DNA of 64,000 bases, taken from Aquimarina macrocephali JAMB N27. GTDB taxonomy: Bacteria > Bacteroidota > Bacteroidia > Flavobacteriales > Flavobacteriaceae. Made by a program: the position numbers and the translations under genes. Below are positions 1-9,034 of the stretch, one piece after another. Position 1 is the first letter of the stretch; each line of letters starts with the position of its first letter. The notes under the pieces were generated by a model. The model was not told the DNA's origin. It made no database searches and saw only the letters and a program-made list of their open reading frames with translations. The DNA lies in assembly GCF_000520995.1 (NCBI RefSeq), contig NZ_JACA01000007.1, forward strand, positions 1-64,000, given 5' to 3'.

Positions 1-96
1 ATAGAATGAAGAAAAATTGTATTGAGAATAGCTTTTTTAATTCAAAATTCTATTCTCGATACACTTCTTCTCTTGGTCGAAGCACTCGAATTGACG
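1..96. repeat. R1 palindromic repeat, copy a (cut by window edge)
   Basis: An ATTGAGAATAG arm near position 21 faces a CTATTCTCGATACA arm near 50-64, followed by the outer CACTCGAATTGACG arm ending at 96. The same nested arms occur at 1228-1393, 4381-4610 and 27323-27468. The left outer arm lies beyond the window. Confidence 0.75.
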
Positions 97-131
97 AATC
101 TTGAATTAAAAAATATCAAATGCACAACGGA

Positions 132-1172
132 TTATGCTACTTCTTTTTTATAAGCTGCAGGAGTTTTACCCACTATCTTTTTAAAGGTAGTGTAAAATGT
201 TGATTTCGAATTAAATCCACACTCATAACCAACAGCTTCTGTAGTGTAATTGTCTTCATTAATCAAAAGTTGTTTAGCTTCTTGGATTCGATATTCATTA
301 ATAAATAAAGGGAAGCTTTTGCCTAGATTGTCATTTAGAAATTGAGATAAATAGTGTGGTAAAACATGTAGTTGTTTAGAAACATCTGCAAGTTTTAGAT
401 CTGGATTTTTAAATAGCTCCTTTTCTTTAATTATATCATCTAATTTGATTTGAAATTCACTTGCTTCATCAAGATCAATCTTTTTATCAGCGTATTTAAT
501 AGTTTCTTCAAAAAACAAAGACGTTTTATTTCTTTTCAATACCCAAAATAAGATGAAAAGGAAAAACACAAACGAAAACGAAAGTGCACCTACAATATAC
601 GATGTGTAAGATCCAATATTATAACCCATCCAGATAATGGATACTCCACCAAATACACTTAAAACCCAAATTTCTATTTGTTTTATTTTATGTTCTTTGG
701 AAAACAATGTGCTAAAAACCGGCTTTAATTGAATCGCTGTAAATACGATATACAAAAGCCATTGCAAATAAATAATTTTGACAAAGTTTCCGGACCATAA
801 TTTTTTATATTCCCAATAGGGGTATATAACACTTAATAAAATGACCAAAGTCAACACTGGAATAACATGAAATAACCACCAGCTATTACGTTTAGATTCT
901 ACTATTAAACTTTTGGTATATAGGTATAAAAAAGGGCCAATTAAAACACAAGCAGAAAGTCCTATTTGTATAAATATTTCAGATAATTCTGGATTAAAAT
1001 AAAAGAAAACAGATTTTAGTATTCGTGCACTTAACACAAACAAAAGTGCCGACAGGAAATAATTAGATAATCTTTTTTTCCTAGAAAAAAAAGCGAAATA
1101 AAAGCTTAATAAAAAACCATTTACTGCGCCTAATGCACTAAAAAGAAATAATAATTGACGTTCTAAATCCAT
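132..1172 (-). CDS. Membrane-bound AraC-family transcriptional regulator
   Basis: The protein has about 346 residues. The N-terminal two thirds are hydrophobic, with roughly six or seven membrane helices. The C-terminal ~100 residues form an AraC-type double helix-turn-helix, seen in LADVSKQLHVLPHYLSQFLN and the signature GFNSKSTFYTTFKK followed by GKTPAAYK. Regulators of this design are thought to sense a signal at the inner membrane and bind DNA through the C-terminus. The open frame continues upstream to 1343, but those extra residues (such as SSRAQSRGHYEKP) are a translation of an R1 repeat, so the ATG at 1172 (MDLERQLL) is preferred. The ligand and target genes cannot be read from the sequence. 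Confidence 0.85.
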   Translation of the reverse strand: MDLERQLLFLFSALGAVNGFLLSFYFAFFSRKKRLSNYFLSALLFVLSARILKSVFFYFNPELSEIFIQIGLSACVLIGPFLYLYTKSLIVESKRNSWWLFHVIPVLTLVILLSVIYPYWEYKKLWSGNFVKIIYLQWLLYIVFTAIQLKPVFSTLFSKEHKIKQIEIWVLSVFGGVSIIWMGYNIGSYTSYIVGALSFSFVFFLFILFWVLKRNKTSLFFEETIKYADKKIDLDEASEFQIKLDDIIKEKELFKNPDLKLADVSKQLHVLPHYLSQFLNDNLGKSFPLFINEYRIQEAKQLLINEDNYTTEAVGYECGFNSKSTFYTTFKKIVGKTPAAYKKEVA

Positions 1173-1227
1173 GAAAGTATAAAAAGTAAAACCATTGTGT
1201 ATTTTAAAATCAATACTATAAAAAAGC

Positions 1228-1393
1228 ATCAATTCGAGTGGTTTTTCATAGTGACCTCTCGACTGCGCTCGAGATGACATAAAGAAAAATTCTACTTCGA
1301 CCAAGCTCAGCAGGACTATCGAGAATAGCTTTTTTGACCTCAAATCCTATTCTCGATACACTTCTTCCTATGGTCGAAGCACTCGAATTGACG
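1228..1393. repeat. R1 palindromic repeat, copy b
   Basis: Outer arms TCAATTCGAGTG (1229-1240) and CACTCGAATTGA (1380-1391) enclose inner arms CTATCGAGAATAG and CTATTCTCGATA. A small CTCGACTGCGCTCGAG palindrome lies between the left arms. The copy sits directly upstream of the AraC gene and overlaps its spurious 5' open-frame extension. Confidence 0.85.
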
Positions 1394-1487
1394 AATTTGG
1401 TATTCAAAAATATCAAAATGCACAACAGGTAAAGTAAATATATAGCAAATATTTAAAACTGTAGTTTGCTATAATAAGAATTATAAA

Positions 1488-2054
1488 CTACACCAGCTCA
1501 CGTCTTAATTCATTTAAAGTTATATTGCTATTGATCAGCCTGGTTATCACTTCTTCACGAAATTCATCCAGATCATCATAATCATAATATTTGGCCCACT
1601 TGTAGGTATCGAGGAGGTTTTTAATTTGTTTGATGAGTTTTCTGGTTGCATCTGCAGAGCGTAATACGGCAATCTGATCATAATTAGGGTTATCCTTATG
1701 CATATAACTCACCTTTTTTTCTTCAAAGTCTACCGAAATATAGTATGCATCTACATCAGGATCCAGGTTTTCTCTAAAATCCCCCCAATCTGCAAACCCT
1801 AATCGCAGATCATCAATTTCTGGAGGAAAATCGGATACTAGTCTCCACTGGCACTTTGCAGCCCTACCCCAATGGTTAGACATTCTATACACTCCATGTT
1901 TTGTATAATAATAGGTACTCCCCGACTCACTTCTATAATTTGGTTTTCTTCTTGAGATTTCGCGTAGCGAAGCTCCTCTGAATACACAATATGTTTTATT
2001 AAAAAAGTTATAACGAGTGAATACCTTAACGTGTTCCTTTTCCTGATGCTCCAA
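1488..2054 (-). CDS. Hypothetical protein, 188 aa
   Basis: I do not recognise a family. The protein is soluble, has no signal peptide, and is rich in Tyr, Trp and charged residues. The N-terminal half has a run of aromatic residues (TYYYTKHGVYRMSNHWGRAAK) and a WRLVSDFPPEIDDLRLGFADW segment that look like a beta-rich fold. The C-terminal half is helical (ATRKLIKQIKNLLDTYKWAKYYDYDDL). It is transcribed alone. Its composition matches neighbouring genes, and the long intact frame supports a real gene. No function can be assigned. Confidence 0.7.
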   Translation of the reverse strand: MEHQEKEHVKVFTRYNFFNKTYCVFRGASLREISRRKPNYRSESGSTYYYTKHGVYRMSNHWGRAAKCQWRLVSDFPPEIDDLRLGFADWGDFRENLDPDVDAYYISVDFEEKKVSYMHKDNPNYDQIAVLRSADATRKLIKQIKNLLDTYKWAKYYDYDDLDEFREEVITRLINSNITLNELRRELV

Positions 2055-2490
2055 ATGTTTGTTTTTTTCCCGGTAGCAAAGAAATCACATTTTTTTCAGA
2101 AAGTAAAAACAAGTTCTTAACATCTTTTCACAAACCATTTTTTTACTCTTATATTCTTTTGATAAGAATTTCTCTTCATTCCTGATAAAATTACATTGTT
2201 ATCCAGGTGTGAAATTTCCATTTAAAAAAAGGGGAGATTTAACTTATGTGTATTAGGTATTAAACTCTTTCAAGAGCACTGTTAGTGTACTAATTTTGAC
2301 CCAAGGATTTGTATTATAAATAGCGAAGTGAACATGATAGTCAATACGTCTTTGACAAGCTCATCAAACGAAAAGTAAAGAGAAGTTCTGTTGCAGGGAC
2401 TCATATTTGAATTAGCCTAATTCTAAAAAAGCATCTTGTTCTGTAACAAGATGCTTTTTTGTTGAGCATACCTGCATAGTCCAGGTCAAA
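2055..2490. other. Intergenic region between two minus-strand genes
   Basis: This 436-bp stretch has no convincing ORF. It holds the terminator at 2425-2460 and, on the minus strand from 2242 to 2221, a TTAAATCTCCCC motif resembling the shared upstream motif listed elsewhere. The rest shows no structure I can name. Confidence 0.6.
2425..2460 (-). terminator. Rho-independent terminator, bidirectional
   Basis: Perfect 16-bp arms (AAAAAAGCATCTTGTT and its complement) flank a 4-nt loop, giving a T-run on either strand. It lies 30 nt after the stop of the minus-strand ferredoxin-like gene at 2491. Confidence 0.9.
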
Positions 2491-2715
2491 CTACTTTGCA
2501 TTTTCATAAAATGCCAACGCTCCAGAAGGGCATTTTTCGATCTGATTCTTTAAAGCTTCAGAAGTAGCCATCTCTGGTCTGATCCATGGTTTTTCTTTAG
2601 GTTTGTATACCTCTGGTAAAGTTTTTACACAGTTACCTGCATGAATACATTTTCCTGGTTTCCAAACCACTGTAATTTCTCCATTGGTGTATTCTTTTCT
2701 AATTTCGTTTGCCAT
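2491..2715 (-). CDS. YjdI-type (4Fe-4S) mono-cluster protein
   Basis: This 74-residue protein has the pattern of the divergent 4Fe-4S mono-cluster family that includes E. coli YjdI. CIHAGNC lies at about residues 23-29 and CPSGAL near residue 62, so three cysteines plus a possible fourth ligand could hold one cluster. The start MANEIRKEY is followed by the family-typical EITVVWKPGKCIHAGNC. It would be a small cytoplasmic electron carrier or cluster-binding protein. It stands alone, with a strong terminator after it. Members are often paired with GNAT or CDGSH proteins, but no such partner is adjacent here. Confidence 0.88.
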   Translation of the reverse strand: MANEIRKEYTNGEITVVWKPGKCIHAGNCVKTLPEVYKPKEKPWIRPEMATSEALKNQIEKCPSGALAFYENAK

Positions 2716-2967
2716 AATATGATGATTTAAAGTGTGGATATAATACTATATTTATAACAATCTTTTAAAGATATAGCTTCCTTTTAAATACTATACAAAA
2801 ACGAATTGTTTTCTTAATTAGCCCGAATCATATTCGATAATTTATTGGTATTCACTATTATATTAGGTTCTTCTATGTCTCGTTTTCTTAAATCGGTTAT
2901 AGATCATGTTGTAACGTTTTTGGATATTAGTCTTCTAATAGTTATCAGTTTTTAGATATATTTAGGA

Positions 2968-4341
2968 ATGAAAAAGGAATTCTTTACTGCTGTTAAGATA
3001 TATGTGGGTACCTGGATATTGATCATATTATTTTTCCTTTCATTATCATTACGTGCAGATATTAGTTTTAAAAAATCAGTTGAAAGCTTAGTAGAAGTAC
3101 TTCCTAATACTACATTCTTAATTAGTGTTCATGTCTTATTTGCGATTTTATATACCCTTTTTTTACTCATTCGATATTTTATAAGAACATACCGTCGCAA
3201 GGGGTTTATCATTATGGGGAAACAAGTTGTATTTAGAGTAGCCATTCCTTTTTTTATTTTGTTTGGTATCTATAAAGCCATTATCTACACTAACAGTACA
3301 GAAGAATTTTCCTATCAGTGGGATTATTCTGTTGAAAACACTAGTGATACTACAAATGATCTGTATAAAACCGATGGAAAACATCGTGGAATGAGTGTAT
3401 TTGGTTGGGGGTCTAATAATAAAAAGTCTATTGCTACACTGATAAAGAATAATGTAGAATGGGTAGCTGTTATTCCTTTTTTATACCAGAAAGATCAACA
3501 TACAATAAAAATGAATACTCCAAAGGCTATTGGGCAATGGTCCAGGAGAGATTCCGTTTTTATCAACAGTATTGTACAATTACAAGCAAAAGGAGTTCAT
3601 GTACAACTAAAACCACATTTATGGATGGGCGAAGGTTGGCGTTCTGATATTGCTTTACCATCAGCCACCGATTGGGATATATGGTTTGATTCTTACCGCA
3701 GTAATATGATTCATTATGCCCAGATGGCACAAAAAACAGGAGTTGAATTATTCTGCATAGGCACAGAGCTACGGTCATCACTAAAACATCAGCCAGATCG
3801 CTGGAAGGCCCTTGTACAGGAAATCAAAACTATATATCATGGCAAGCTTACGTATGCTGCTAATTGGGATGGAGAATTTGATCATGTCGATTTTTGGAAA
3901 GAATTAGATTATATAGGTATACAGGCTTATTTTCCGCTTACCAAAAAATCTAACCCCAATCTGGTTACCATAAAAAAGGGCTGGGATACTCATATTTCAA
4001 AATTAGAAACCTTATCTCAAACCCACCAAAGGCCAATACTATTTACAGAGGTGGGCTATAAAAGTGAAGCTTCTGCCGCAATACAACCCTGGGAGTGGCG
4101 ATCTCTTTTTGGTATCCTATATCAGAAAAAATCTGATCGTACCCAACAACTTGCGTATCAGGCTTTATTTGAGTCATTGTGGAATAAAGAATGGTTTTCG
4201 GGTATGTACATCTGGCAATGGAATACCAGAACCTCTATCAATAGTGCATCTACAAGCCTGGATTTTTCACCACGTTATAAACCGGCACAAAATACCATTG
4301 CAAAATGGTATGCCCTTCCCATAAATAGATCTAAAAACTAG
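2968..4341 (+). CDS. Membrane-anchored GH113-like glycoside hydrolase
   Basis: The protein has 457 residues. Three hydrophobic segments (about 10-30, 48-70 and 88-106) precede a TIM-barrel domain. The domain starts at KHRGMSVFGWG and contains HVQLKPHLWMGEGW, FCIGTELRSS with a candidate acid/base Glu267, DYIGIQAYFPL, and LFTEVGYKS with a candidate nucleophile Glu361. This order matches the GTA/GH113 TIM-barrel fold, whose characterised members hydrolyse beta-mannans. The substrate here is not proven. The catalytic part is probably extracytoplasmic, because it follows the last membrane helix. No polysaccharide-utilisation genes surround it, so it may act on envelope or surface glycans instead. 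Confidence 0.8.
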   Translation: MKKEFFTAVKIYVGTWILIILFFLSLSLRADISFKKSVESLVEVLPNTTFLISVHVLFAILYTLFLLIRYFIRTYRRKGFIIMGKQVVFRVAIPFFILFGIYKAIIYTNSTEEFSYQWDYSVENTSDTTNDLYKTDGKHRGMSVFGWGSNNKKSIATLIKNNVEWVAVIPFLYQKDQHTIKMNTPKAIGQWSRRDSVFINSIVQLQAKGVHVQLKPHLWMGEGWRSDIALPSATDWDIWFDSYRSNMIHYAQMAQKTGVELFCIGTELRSSLKHQPDRWKALVQEIKTIYHGKLTYAANWDGEFDHVDFWKELDYIGIQAYFPLTKKSNPNLVTIKKGWDTHISKLETLSQTHQRPILFTEVGYKSEASAAIQPWEWRSLFGILYQKKSDRTQQLAYQALFESLWNKEWFSGMYIWQWNTRTSINSASTSLDFSPRYKPAQNTIAKWYALPINRSKN

Positions 4342-4380
4342 TAACTACGATTAAAAAACGAGGGCTTCAGGATACTAGTA

Positions 4381-4610
4381 TAACCTGAGTTCGACCTAAA
4401 CTAAAATGTTATAAAAAGCGTCAATTCGAGTGGTTTTTCAGAATGACCTCTCGACTACGCTCGAGGTGACATGGAGAAAAACTGTATCGAGAATAGCTTT
4501 TTTAGATAGAAAATCACTATTCTCGATACAATTTTCCAGTCTATACTAAGCTATGTCGAAGTATCAGATCACTCGAATTGACGTGATTTTCTTACATCGA
4601 ACTCAGGTTA
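4381..4610. repeat. R1 palindromic repeat, copy c (most complete)
   Basis: Three nested perfect inverted repeats share one centre. They are TAACCTGAGTTCGA (4381-4394) with its complement at 4597-4610, CGTCAATTCGAGTG (4419-4432) with 4570-4583, and TGTATCGAGAATAG (4483-4496) with 4517-4530. It lies between the convergent GH113-like and Hint genes. Confidence 0.9.
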
Positions 4611-4620
4611 TAAGGTCAAT

Positions 4621-5886
4621 TCACTCTGTTATTATTTTGTGTCTATCACATGTTCTTGGGATACGTAACTCTTCGGTACCAACTACAATATTATTAGCTA
4701 TAAAAGTATTGGTTTTAACCAGCTTTGCGATAGTATACGTTTGTTGTGTAGTATTAATTTCTTTGATATTTAAAATGTTCACGGCACCAGAATTAGTTTG
4801 TAATACACTCCCTATCTTAAGTTGTTTAACATCATCAAACTCATATGCTATCTGCGTTTTCTCTGGGATATAGGACAACCAATCTCCAGAAAAAGATAAG
4901 AGCGGATGATCACGAGTACAGGTAATCGTAGAACCATCGGATAATGAAATGGCAACTAGAGCATCATGAATTGGGCTTGCCAGCTCTTGAATGGTCGCAG
5001 CAATATAGCTATCTGTAGCTTGATGATAAGAAAGTATCTGTTCTCCTACACTTACATCTTCTATAGGTTTCTGGGTGTGATCTGCCATAGTGATCAACGT
5101 CCCTTTAGCAAAACAGTGTACGTCTATCCCATCAAAATAGATTTCAGAAAGTACAGTATCCTCATATTTATCTCCCGGATATACCTCCATAATCTCGAAT
5201 TTCATGGTCCAGGGTGGTAAACTTTTTGAAGTGACATAGTCTATGTTCTTATCTAATTTGCCAATTGGAGCTACTTTAAAATGTTGTGCAGCACGTTGAT
5301 CCGTAAGATTTAGGATGGCATATGGTTTATTCTTAATATACACTTTAAGTTTTTTCACTCGGCTGTTGTTTCGCCAGGCAGTTTCACTTTTCACATGTCC
5401 ATTTACAACGATAATTTCTGTGATGCGCGGCCTTCCCTGGTAAAAACTATATTCAAGATATTCTCCTACTCCATATCCTGGTACTCCTTCTACCCATACG
5501 TTTTTGTAATTAAGATCCATTGCATTTTCTGCGCGATAATTTATGCTTCCCTGATCCGCCAGATGTGATGATGCAGTTTCTTTGTATGATCCTCCACCAC
5601 AATACCAACTACACCCCTGGCCTTCGATATCCCAATAATTCGTCATTGTTTCATCTACCATCTTATCTAATTCTGCTTTCTCCTCTTGGGTAAGGTCTTC
5701 TTTTTTAAGCCCTTTTGACATGCGTTCCCAAATGGCTTCACAAGCTTTTCTGTTTCTGTTAAATTCCTTTTCATCTGTAGTGTTTAGATCCAGTATTTCT
5801 ATACGTGTTGGCGTGAGTACCTTTATTTCCTGGGCACTAGAAAAAAAAGTGATGAGTAGTATGATACAGGTAAGTATGTTTTTCAT
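4621..5886 (-). CDS. Secreted protein with NADase-type glycan-binding (discoidin-like) and C-terminal Hint domains
   Basis: The protein has 421 residues and a signal peptide (MKNILTCIILLITFFSSAQ). Residues ~100-250 resemble the NADase-type glycan-binding/discoidin-like fold (NVWVEGVPGYGVGEYLEYSF, then IIVVNGHVKSETAWRNNSRV). From Cys258 a Hint domain follows: CFAKGTLITMADHTQKPIED, block B TITCTRDHPLL, and a last block TFIANNIVVGTEE. Hint domains carry out self-cleavage through an N-terminal Cys. The usual C-terminal His-Asn is replaced by Gly-Thr, so full intein splicing is unlikely, whereas hedgehog-like N-terminal chemistry remains possible. Cell-surface location is inferred. Confidence 0.8.
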   Translation of the reverse strand: MKNILTCIILLITFFSSAQEIKVLTPTRIEILDLNTTDEKEFNRNRKACEAIWERMSKGLKKEDLTQEEKAELDKMVDETMTNYWDIEGQGCSWYCGGGSYKETASSHLADQGSINYRAENAMDLNYKNVWVEGVPGYGVGEYLEYSFYQGRPRITEIIVVNGHVKSETAWRNNSRVKKLKVYIKNKPYAILNLTDQRAAQHFKVAPIGKLDKNIDYVTSKSLPPWTMKFEIMEVYPGDKYEDTVLSEIYFDGIDVHCFAKGTLITMADHTQKPIEDVSVGEQILSYHQATDSYIAATIQELASPIHDALVAISLSDGSTITCTRDHPLLSFSGDWLSYIPEKTQIAYEFDDVKQLKIGSVLQTNSGAVNILNIKEINTTQQTYTIAKLVKTNTFIANNIVVGTEELRIPRTCDRHKIITE

Positions 5887-5991
5887 AAAATGTATGGTAT
5901 ATCATTGGTATTCACTGCAAATATATCACTTATTACATCCACTACTTCCCCTGTTTACCGTGATAAAATAAAATTAATCAAATACACTATA

Positions 5992-6864
5992 TCATTGTAT
6001 CAAGACATTAATTCGTGCAATAGCTTCTTCAGGATAATCCCTAAGCGTCATGATGTGTGGAGTATTAGTTTCCCAAAATGTTTTAGGTTCTTTTGCATTT
6101 TTAAATAGGTTTTTTCCATGACTTATAGGAACACCTTCATCATTAATACTATGAATAATTAGTTTTGGAATATGACGTATATCTACTATATCGCGTACTC
6201 CTACATAATCTTGATTAAATTTTTCAGGGTGTTTTCTATGTTTATTTTTGATGAATTCAAAAGGAGCATAATCAATTGCTATTCTTTGGGCAGATTCAAA
6301 ACTTCCGTCAAGAATCAAGGCATCCACTTTATCTTGGTTATCTTTTGTGATTTTAATGGCTAATTGCCCTCCTAAAGACATTCCGTAGACTATCGTTTTT
6401 AAACTATCTTTTTGTGTTTTATGAATAAAGTCTTTAAATGCAGCTTCTGTATCTTTTAAAATACCTTTATAATTCGGTGTTCCGTTTGATTTACCATACC
6501 CTCTCCAATCAGCAGCATAAACAGAAAAACCATAATCTACTAATGGTTTGATTAGACTAGACCATATGGTAGCATTTTCACCAGCTCCATGAATATAAAA
6601 TACATTCCCTTTAGGTGCTGTTAAAGGTTTGAAATGATAGGTATAAATCTTTATAGAATCTTCAACAATTAATTCATACTCAGAGTACCTAAATTTCTCT
6701 AAAGAAGCAATTTCCTTTGAAGGGTAATAATATAATTTTGATTCATCTTCATGAATCATTCCTCGGATCATATCATCTGTCTGATACATATAAATTCCAA
6801 AACCAACAGCTAATACTGTTATTGTTAGTAAAGTCCAACTCGCTATTTTAATAATTTTTTTCAT
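5992..6864 (-). CDS. Alpha/beta hydrolase
   Basis: The protein has 290 residues. One N-terminal membrane helix (SWTLLTITVLAVGFGIYMY) is followed by an alpha/beta-hydrolase fold. The oxyanion-loop motif is FYIHGAGENATIW, the nucleophile elbow is YGMSLGGQLA with the catalytic Ser, and a late Asp (SINDEGVPIS) and His (NTPHIMTL) complete the triad. It resembles serine aminopeptidase S33-like or BAAT-like hydrolases anchored in the inner membrane. The substrate is unknown. It is a single gene with no operon partner. Confidence 0.85.
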   Translation of the reverse strand: MKKIIKIASWTLLTITVLAVGFGIYMYQTDDMIRGMIHEDESKLYYYPSKEIASLEKFRYSEYELIVEDSIKIYTYHFKPLTAPKGNVFYIHGAGENATIWSSLIKPLVDYGFSVYAADWRGYGKSNGTPNYKGILKDTEAAFKDFIHKTQKDSLKTIVYGMSLGGQLAIKITKDNQDKVDALILDGSFESAQRIAIDYAPFEFIKNKHRKHPEKFNQDYVGVRDIVDIRHIPKLIIHSINDEGVPISHGKNLFKNAKEPKTFWETNTPHIMTLRDYPEEAIARINVLIQ

Positions 6865-6989
6865 GTCATTATATATTTTGATGACACAAACTAAAGCGAT
6901 ATGTTTTGGAGGAAAAAAAGTAAGTTACTAATTGACTATTTTAGTTATTAATCGCAGAGTTTAGGGATGAATGGAATAAGGTTATGGGA

Positions 6990-7814
6990 CTAATTGAATA
7001 GGCTTCTCATCGTTTTGTAATTGGATCTTGCTATTGGAATTACTTCTTCAAAATCATTTGAAATAAGACTAGCCTTCTGAGAGTTCCCAATTATTTTAAA
7101 TGAATATTCTGAATTAACTAAATATGATCGATGCGCCTGAATTAGGAAAGGGGCTTGAACTACAATGTCAGATAATTTACTACGTAACATTACACTTTTA
7201 ATTTGTTCATCCTTGTAAAAAACCATTACATAATTGTCAATCGATTTTACATATAATAGCTGCTTTCTATATATAGTCAATTCGTCTTTAGCATTATTAC
7301 CGTGTAATGTTATTTTTTCTAAAGGCATTCTTTCGTTTTTAGAAACAATCTCTTGAGAAAGAGAATTTCCTCTTGAGTTTTTAGTAAACACATAGCGTAA
7401 CACTAATTTTGGAAAAATAATTAAGGGCAAAATGGGTAAAACGATGTAGATAAAAAAAAGAAGTAACCTTAGTAAAGATAATGGTTGTCTCTCAAAGACA
7501 ATATCTAAATAGAAATATCCAAAAACAGCTGCGGATACAGAAGATAGTATAAGAAAAATAATTTCGTTCCACCAAGTCCAGGTGTTCTTATTATTATAAA
7601 AATAATTTTCTACAAAATGTGCCAATACATAGTTGGTGAATTTTATAAATCCAAACCCCATAAACAATACTTCTTTATAAATATGATTAAAGTTATTGAT
7701 ATTAAAAGGTTCTAAAACAATCAAAATAAATCCTAATAATGTGCCTAAAATGGCTCCTATTAAAATATGAGTTTTATAAGAAGTACTAAATGGAAAAGGA
7801 TTGTTCAATATCAT
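6990..7814 (-). CDS. LytTR-type DNA-binding membrane protein
   Basis: The protein has 274 residues. Four hydrophobic helices fill residues 15-145. A LytTR DNA-binding domain takes up the C-terminal ~100 residues, with recognisable LLYVKSIDNYVMVFYKDEQI, VMLRSKLSDIV and AHRSYLVNSEYS. There is no receiver domain, so it is a one-component membrane regulator rather than a two-component response regulator. The gene is monocistronic and is divergent from the CPBP protease gene starting at 8131, with a shared 316-bp upstream region, so it may control that gene. The signal is unknown. Confidence 0.88.
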   Translation of the reverse strand: MILNNPFPFSTSYKTHILIGAILGTLLGFILIVLEPFNINNFNHIYKEVLFMGFGFIKFTNYVLAHFVENYFYNNKNTWTWWNEIIFLILSSVSAAVFGYFYLDIVFERQPLSLLRLLLFFIYIVLPILPLIIFPKLVLRYVFTKNSRGNSLSQEIVSKNERMPLEKITLHGNNAKDELTIYRKQLLYVKSIDNYVMVFYKDEQIKSVMLRSKLSDIVVQAPFLIQAHRSYLVNSEYSFKIIGNSQKASLISNDFEEVIPIARSNYKTMRSLFN

Positions 7815-8130
7815 AAAAATAAAACCCTATTTGGGATTAATATGGTGGTTTTTCATTAGTGTTCGTTTTATAGAAGACAATGTCAAATATATGAATTGAA
7901 ACAAGGCAAAATACACTGATCACTATTCATAGCATGAACTTCTCTTATATATTGCCAATCTATCAAAAAATAAACTAGTTCACAAATACAAAAATAACGC
8001 ACTGTTCTGTTATTCTTCCATTTATCTTTTGAGAATACGTCGGCATCTGTACTAGCGGAAATAATAGCATTGATTTTGTAACACAATAATTAGAAATGGC
8101 GTCTGATAAGAAAAATAAAGCACTATACAT
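7815..8130. other. Divergent intergenic region
   Basis: This 316-bp region lies between the LytTR and CPBP genes and should carry both promoters. Two short minus-strand open frames here show no codon pattern or motif that supports a gene. I see no clear operator. Confidence 0.5.
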
Positions 8131-8835
8131 ATGATTAAAGCAGCAGATTCTGACACTAAAACTCTCACCACCCATAATCATAAAGGTATTCTATTAGATC
8201 TGGCCATCTACATAGCTATACTATTTTTGATTAGAGAATTGTATGTTCCAGAAGTAGGATTTATAGCAAATGGTCTTTTTTGGTCGTTCACCTGTTTAGG
8301 AGTAGCAACCTGGAGAATGAGAGTTAGAGGTGTAACCTGGAAAGAATTAGGTTTACGAAAACCGAAGAGTTTTCCCAAAACATTAGGCATATCGGTACTA
8401 ATTCTTATTACGGTAGTACTCACAATAGTTATATTTCAGATCATAAAAGACTTTTTACCATTTTCTGTAGCTCAGGATACTTCTGCGGGAGGTTCTAAGT
8501 TTGGAAATTTAAAAGGAAATTACTCCCTATTCTTTTCTATTATTTTTTTTATTTGGGTTGAATCAATGTTAGAAGAATTATTAGATAGAGGTTTCTTGAT
8601 GAATTGGTTTGAACGCTTATTTTCAAAATCTTCTTTTGCCACAGTGTTTGCAGTACTTCTTCAAGCAGTAATTTTTGGTTTCAGGCATTCGTATGATCTT
8701 TCAGAAAGATCTATAACCACCGGCCTTATTGGTCTGGTCATGGGTATAGCGTATGTGGTATCCGGGAGAAATTTATGGCCATTAATTATTGCACATTGCG
8801 TACTGAATACAATGTCTATGTTGGATCGCGTGTAG
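8131..8835 (+). CDS. CPBP-family intramembrane metalloprotease
   Basis: This 234-residue polytopic membrane protein has the CPBP (CAAX protease/bacteriocin-processing, formerly Abi) motifs. The EExxxR motif is EELLDRGF near residue 150, the FxxxH motif is FGFRHS near 188, and the last conserved His sits in IIAHCVLNT near 228. Members are type II CAAX-like proteases of the inner membrane, and some act in bacteriocin maturation or self-immunity. The gene is followed by an R2-type repeat and is not in an obvious operon. The LytTR regulator upstream is divergent and could be linked. The substrate is unknown. Confidence 0.88.
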   Translation: MIKAADSDTKTLTTHNHKGILLDLAIYIAILFLIRELYVPEVGFIANGLFWSFTCLGVATWRMRVRGVTWKELGLRKPKSFPKTLGISVLILITVVLTIVIFQIIKDFLPFSVAQDTSAGGSKFGNLKGNYSLFFSIIFFIWVESMLEELLDRGFLMNWFERLFSKSSFATVFAVLLQAVIFGFRHSYDLSERSITTGLIGLVMGIAYVVSGRNLWPLIIAHCVLNTMSMLDRV

Positions 8836-8849
8836 AACAATTTAGAAAT

Positions 8850-8920
8850 CTCACCCTTCGACTACGCCCAGTGATCATTATTTTCGTTTCCTTTCGAGGG
8901 CTGAGTCCATCGACTTGGCA
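8850..8920. repeat. R2 repeat, copy a
   Basis: TCACCCTTCGACTACGCCCAG and CTTTCGAGGGCTGAGTCC units are diverged members of the R2 family seen again at 9450, 10902, 15324 and 15704. Confidence 0.6.
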
Positions 8921-9034
8921 TTAACATTGCCTTCATCAGAAAAGGAAATAAAACCAGCTAAATGTGGTTTGCAAAAAATAACTACATTGTAAACAGAGTT
9001 TGTGCTTAACATAGTATCTAATCTTTATTAAAAA

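Noticed and set aside
4621-5886. An active intein in the Hint protein
   Set aside because: There is no C-extein of any length and the terminal His-Asn is missing, so splicing is unlikely.
7883-8181. Two overlapping minus-strand frames between the LytTR and CPBP genes
   Set aside because: They overlap each other and the expected promoters, and their residue make-up does not look like a protein.
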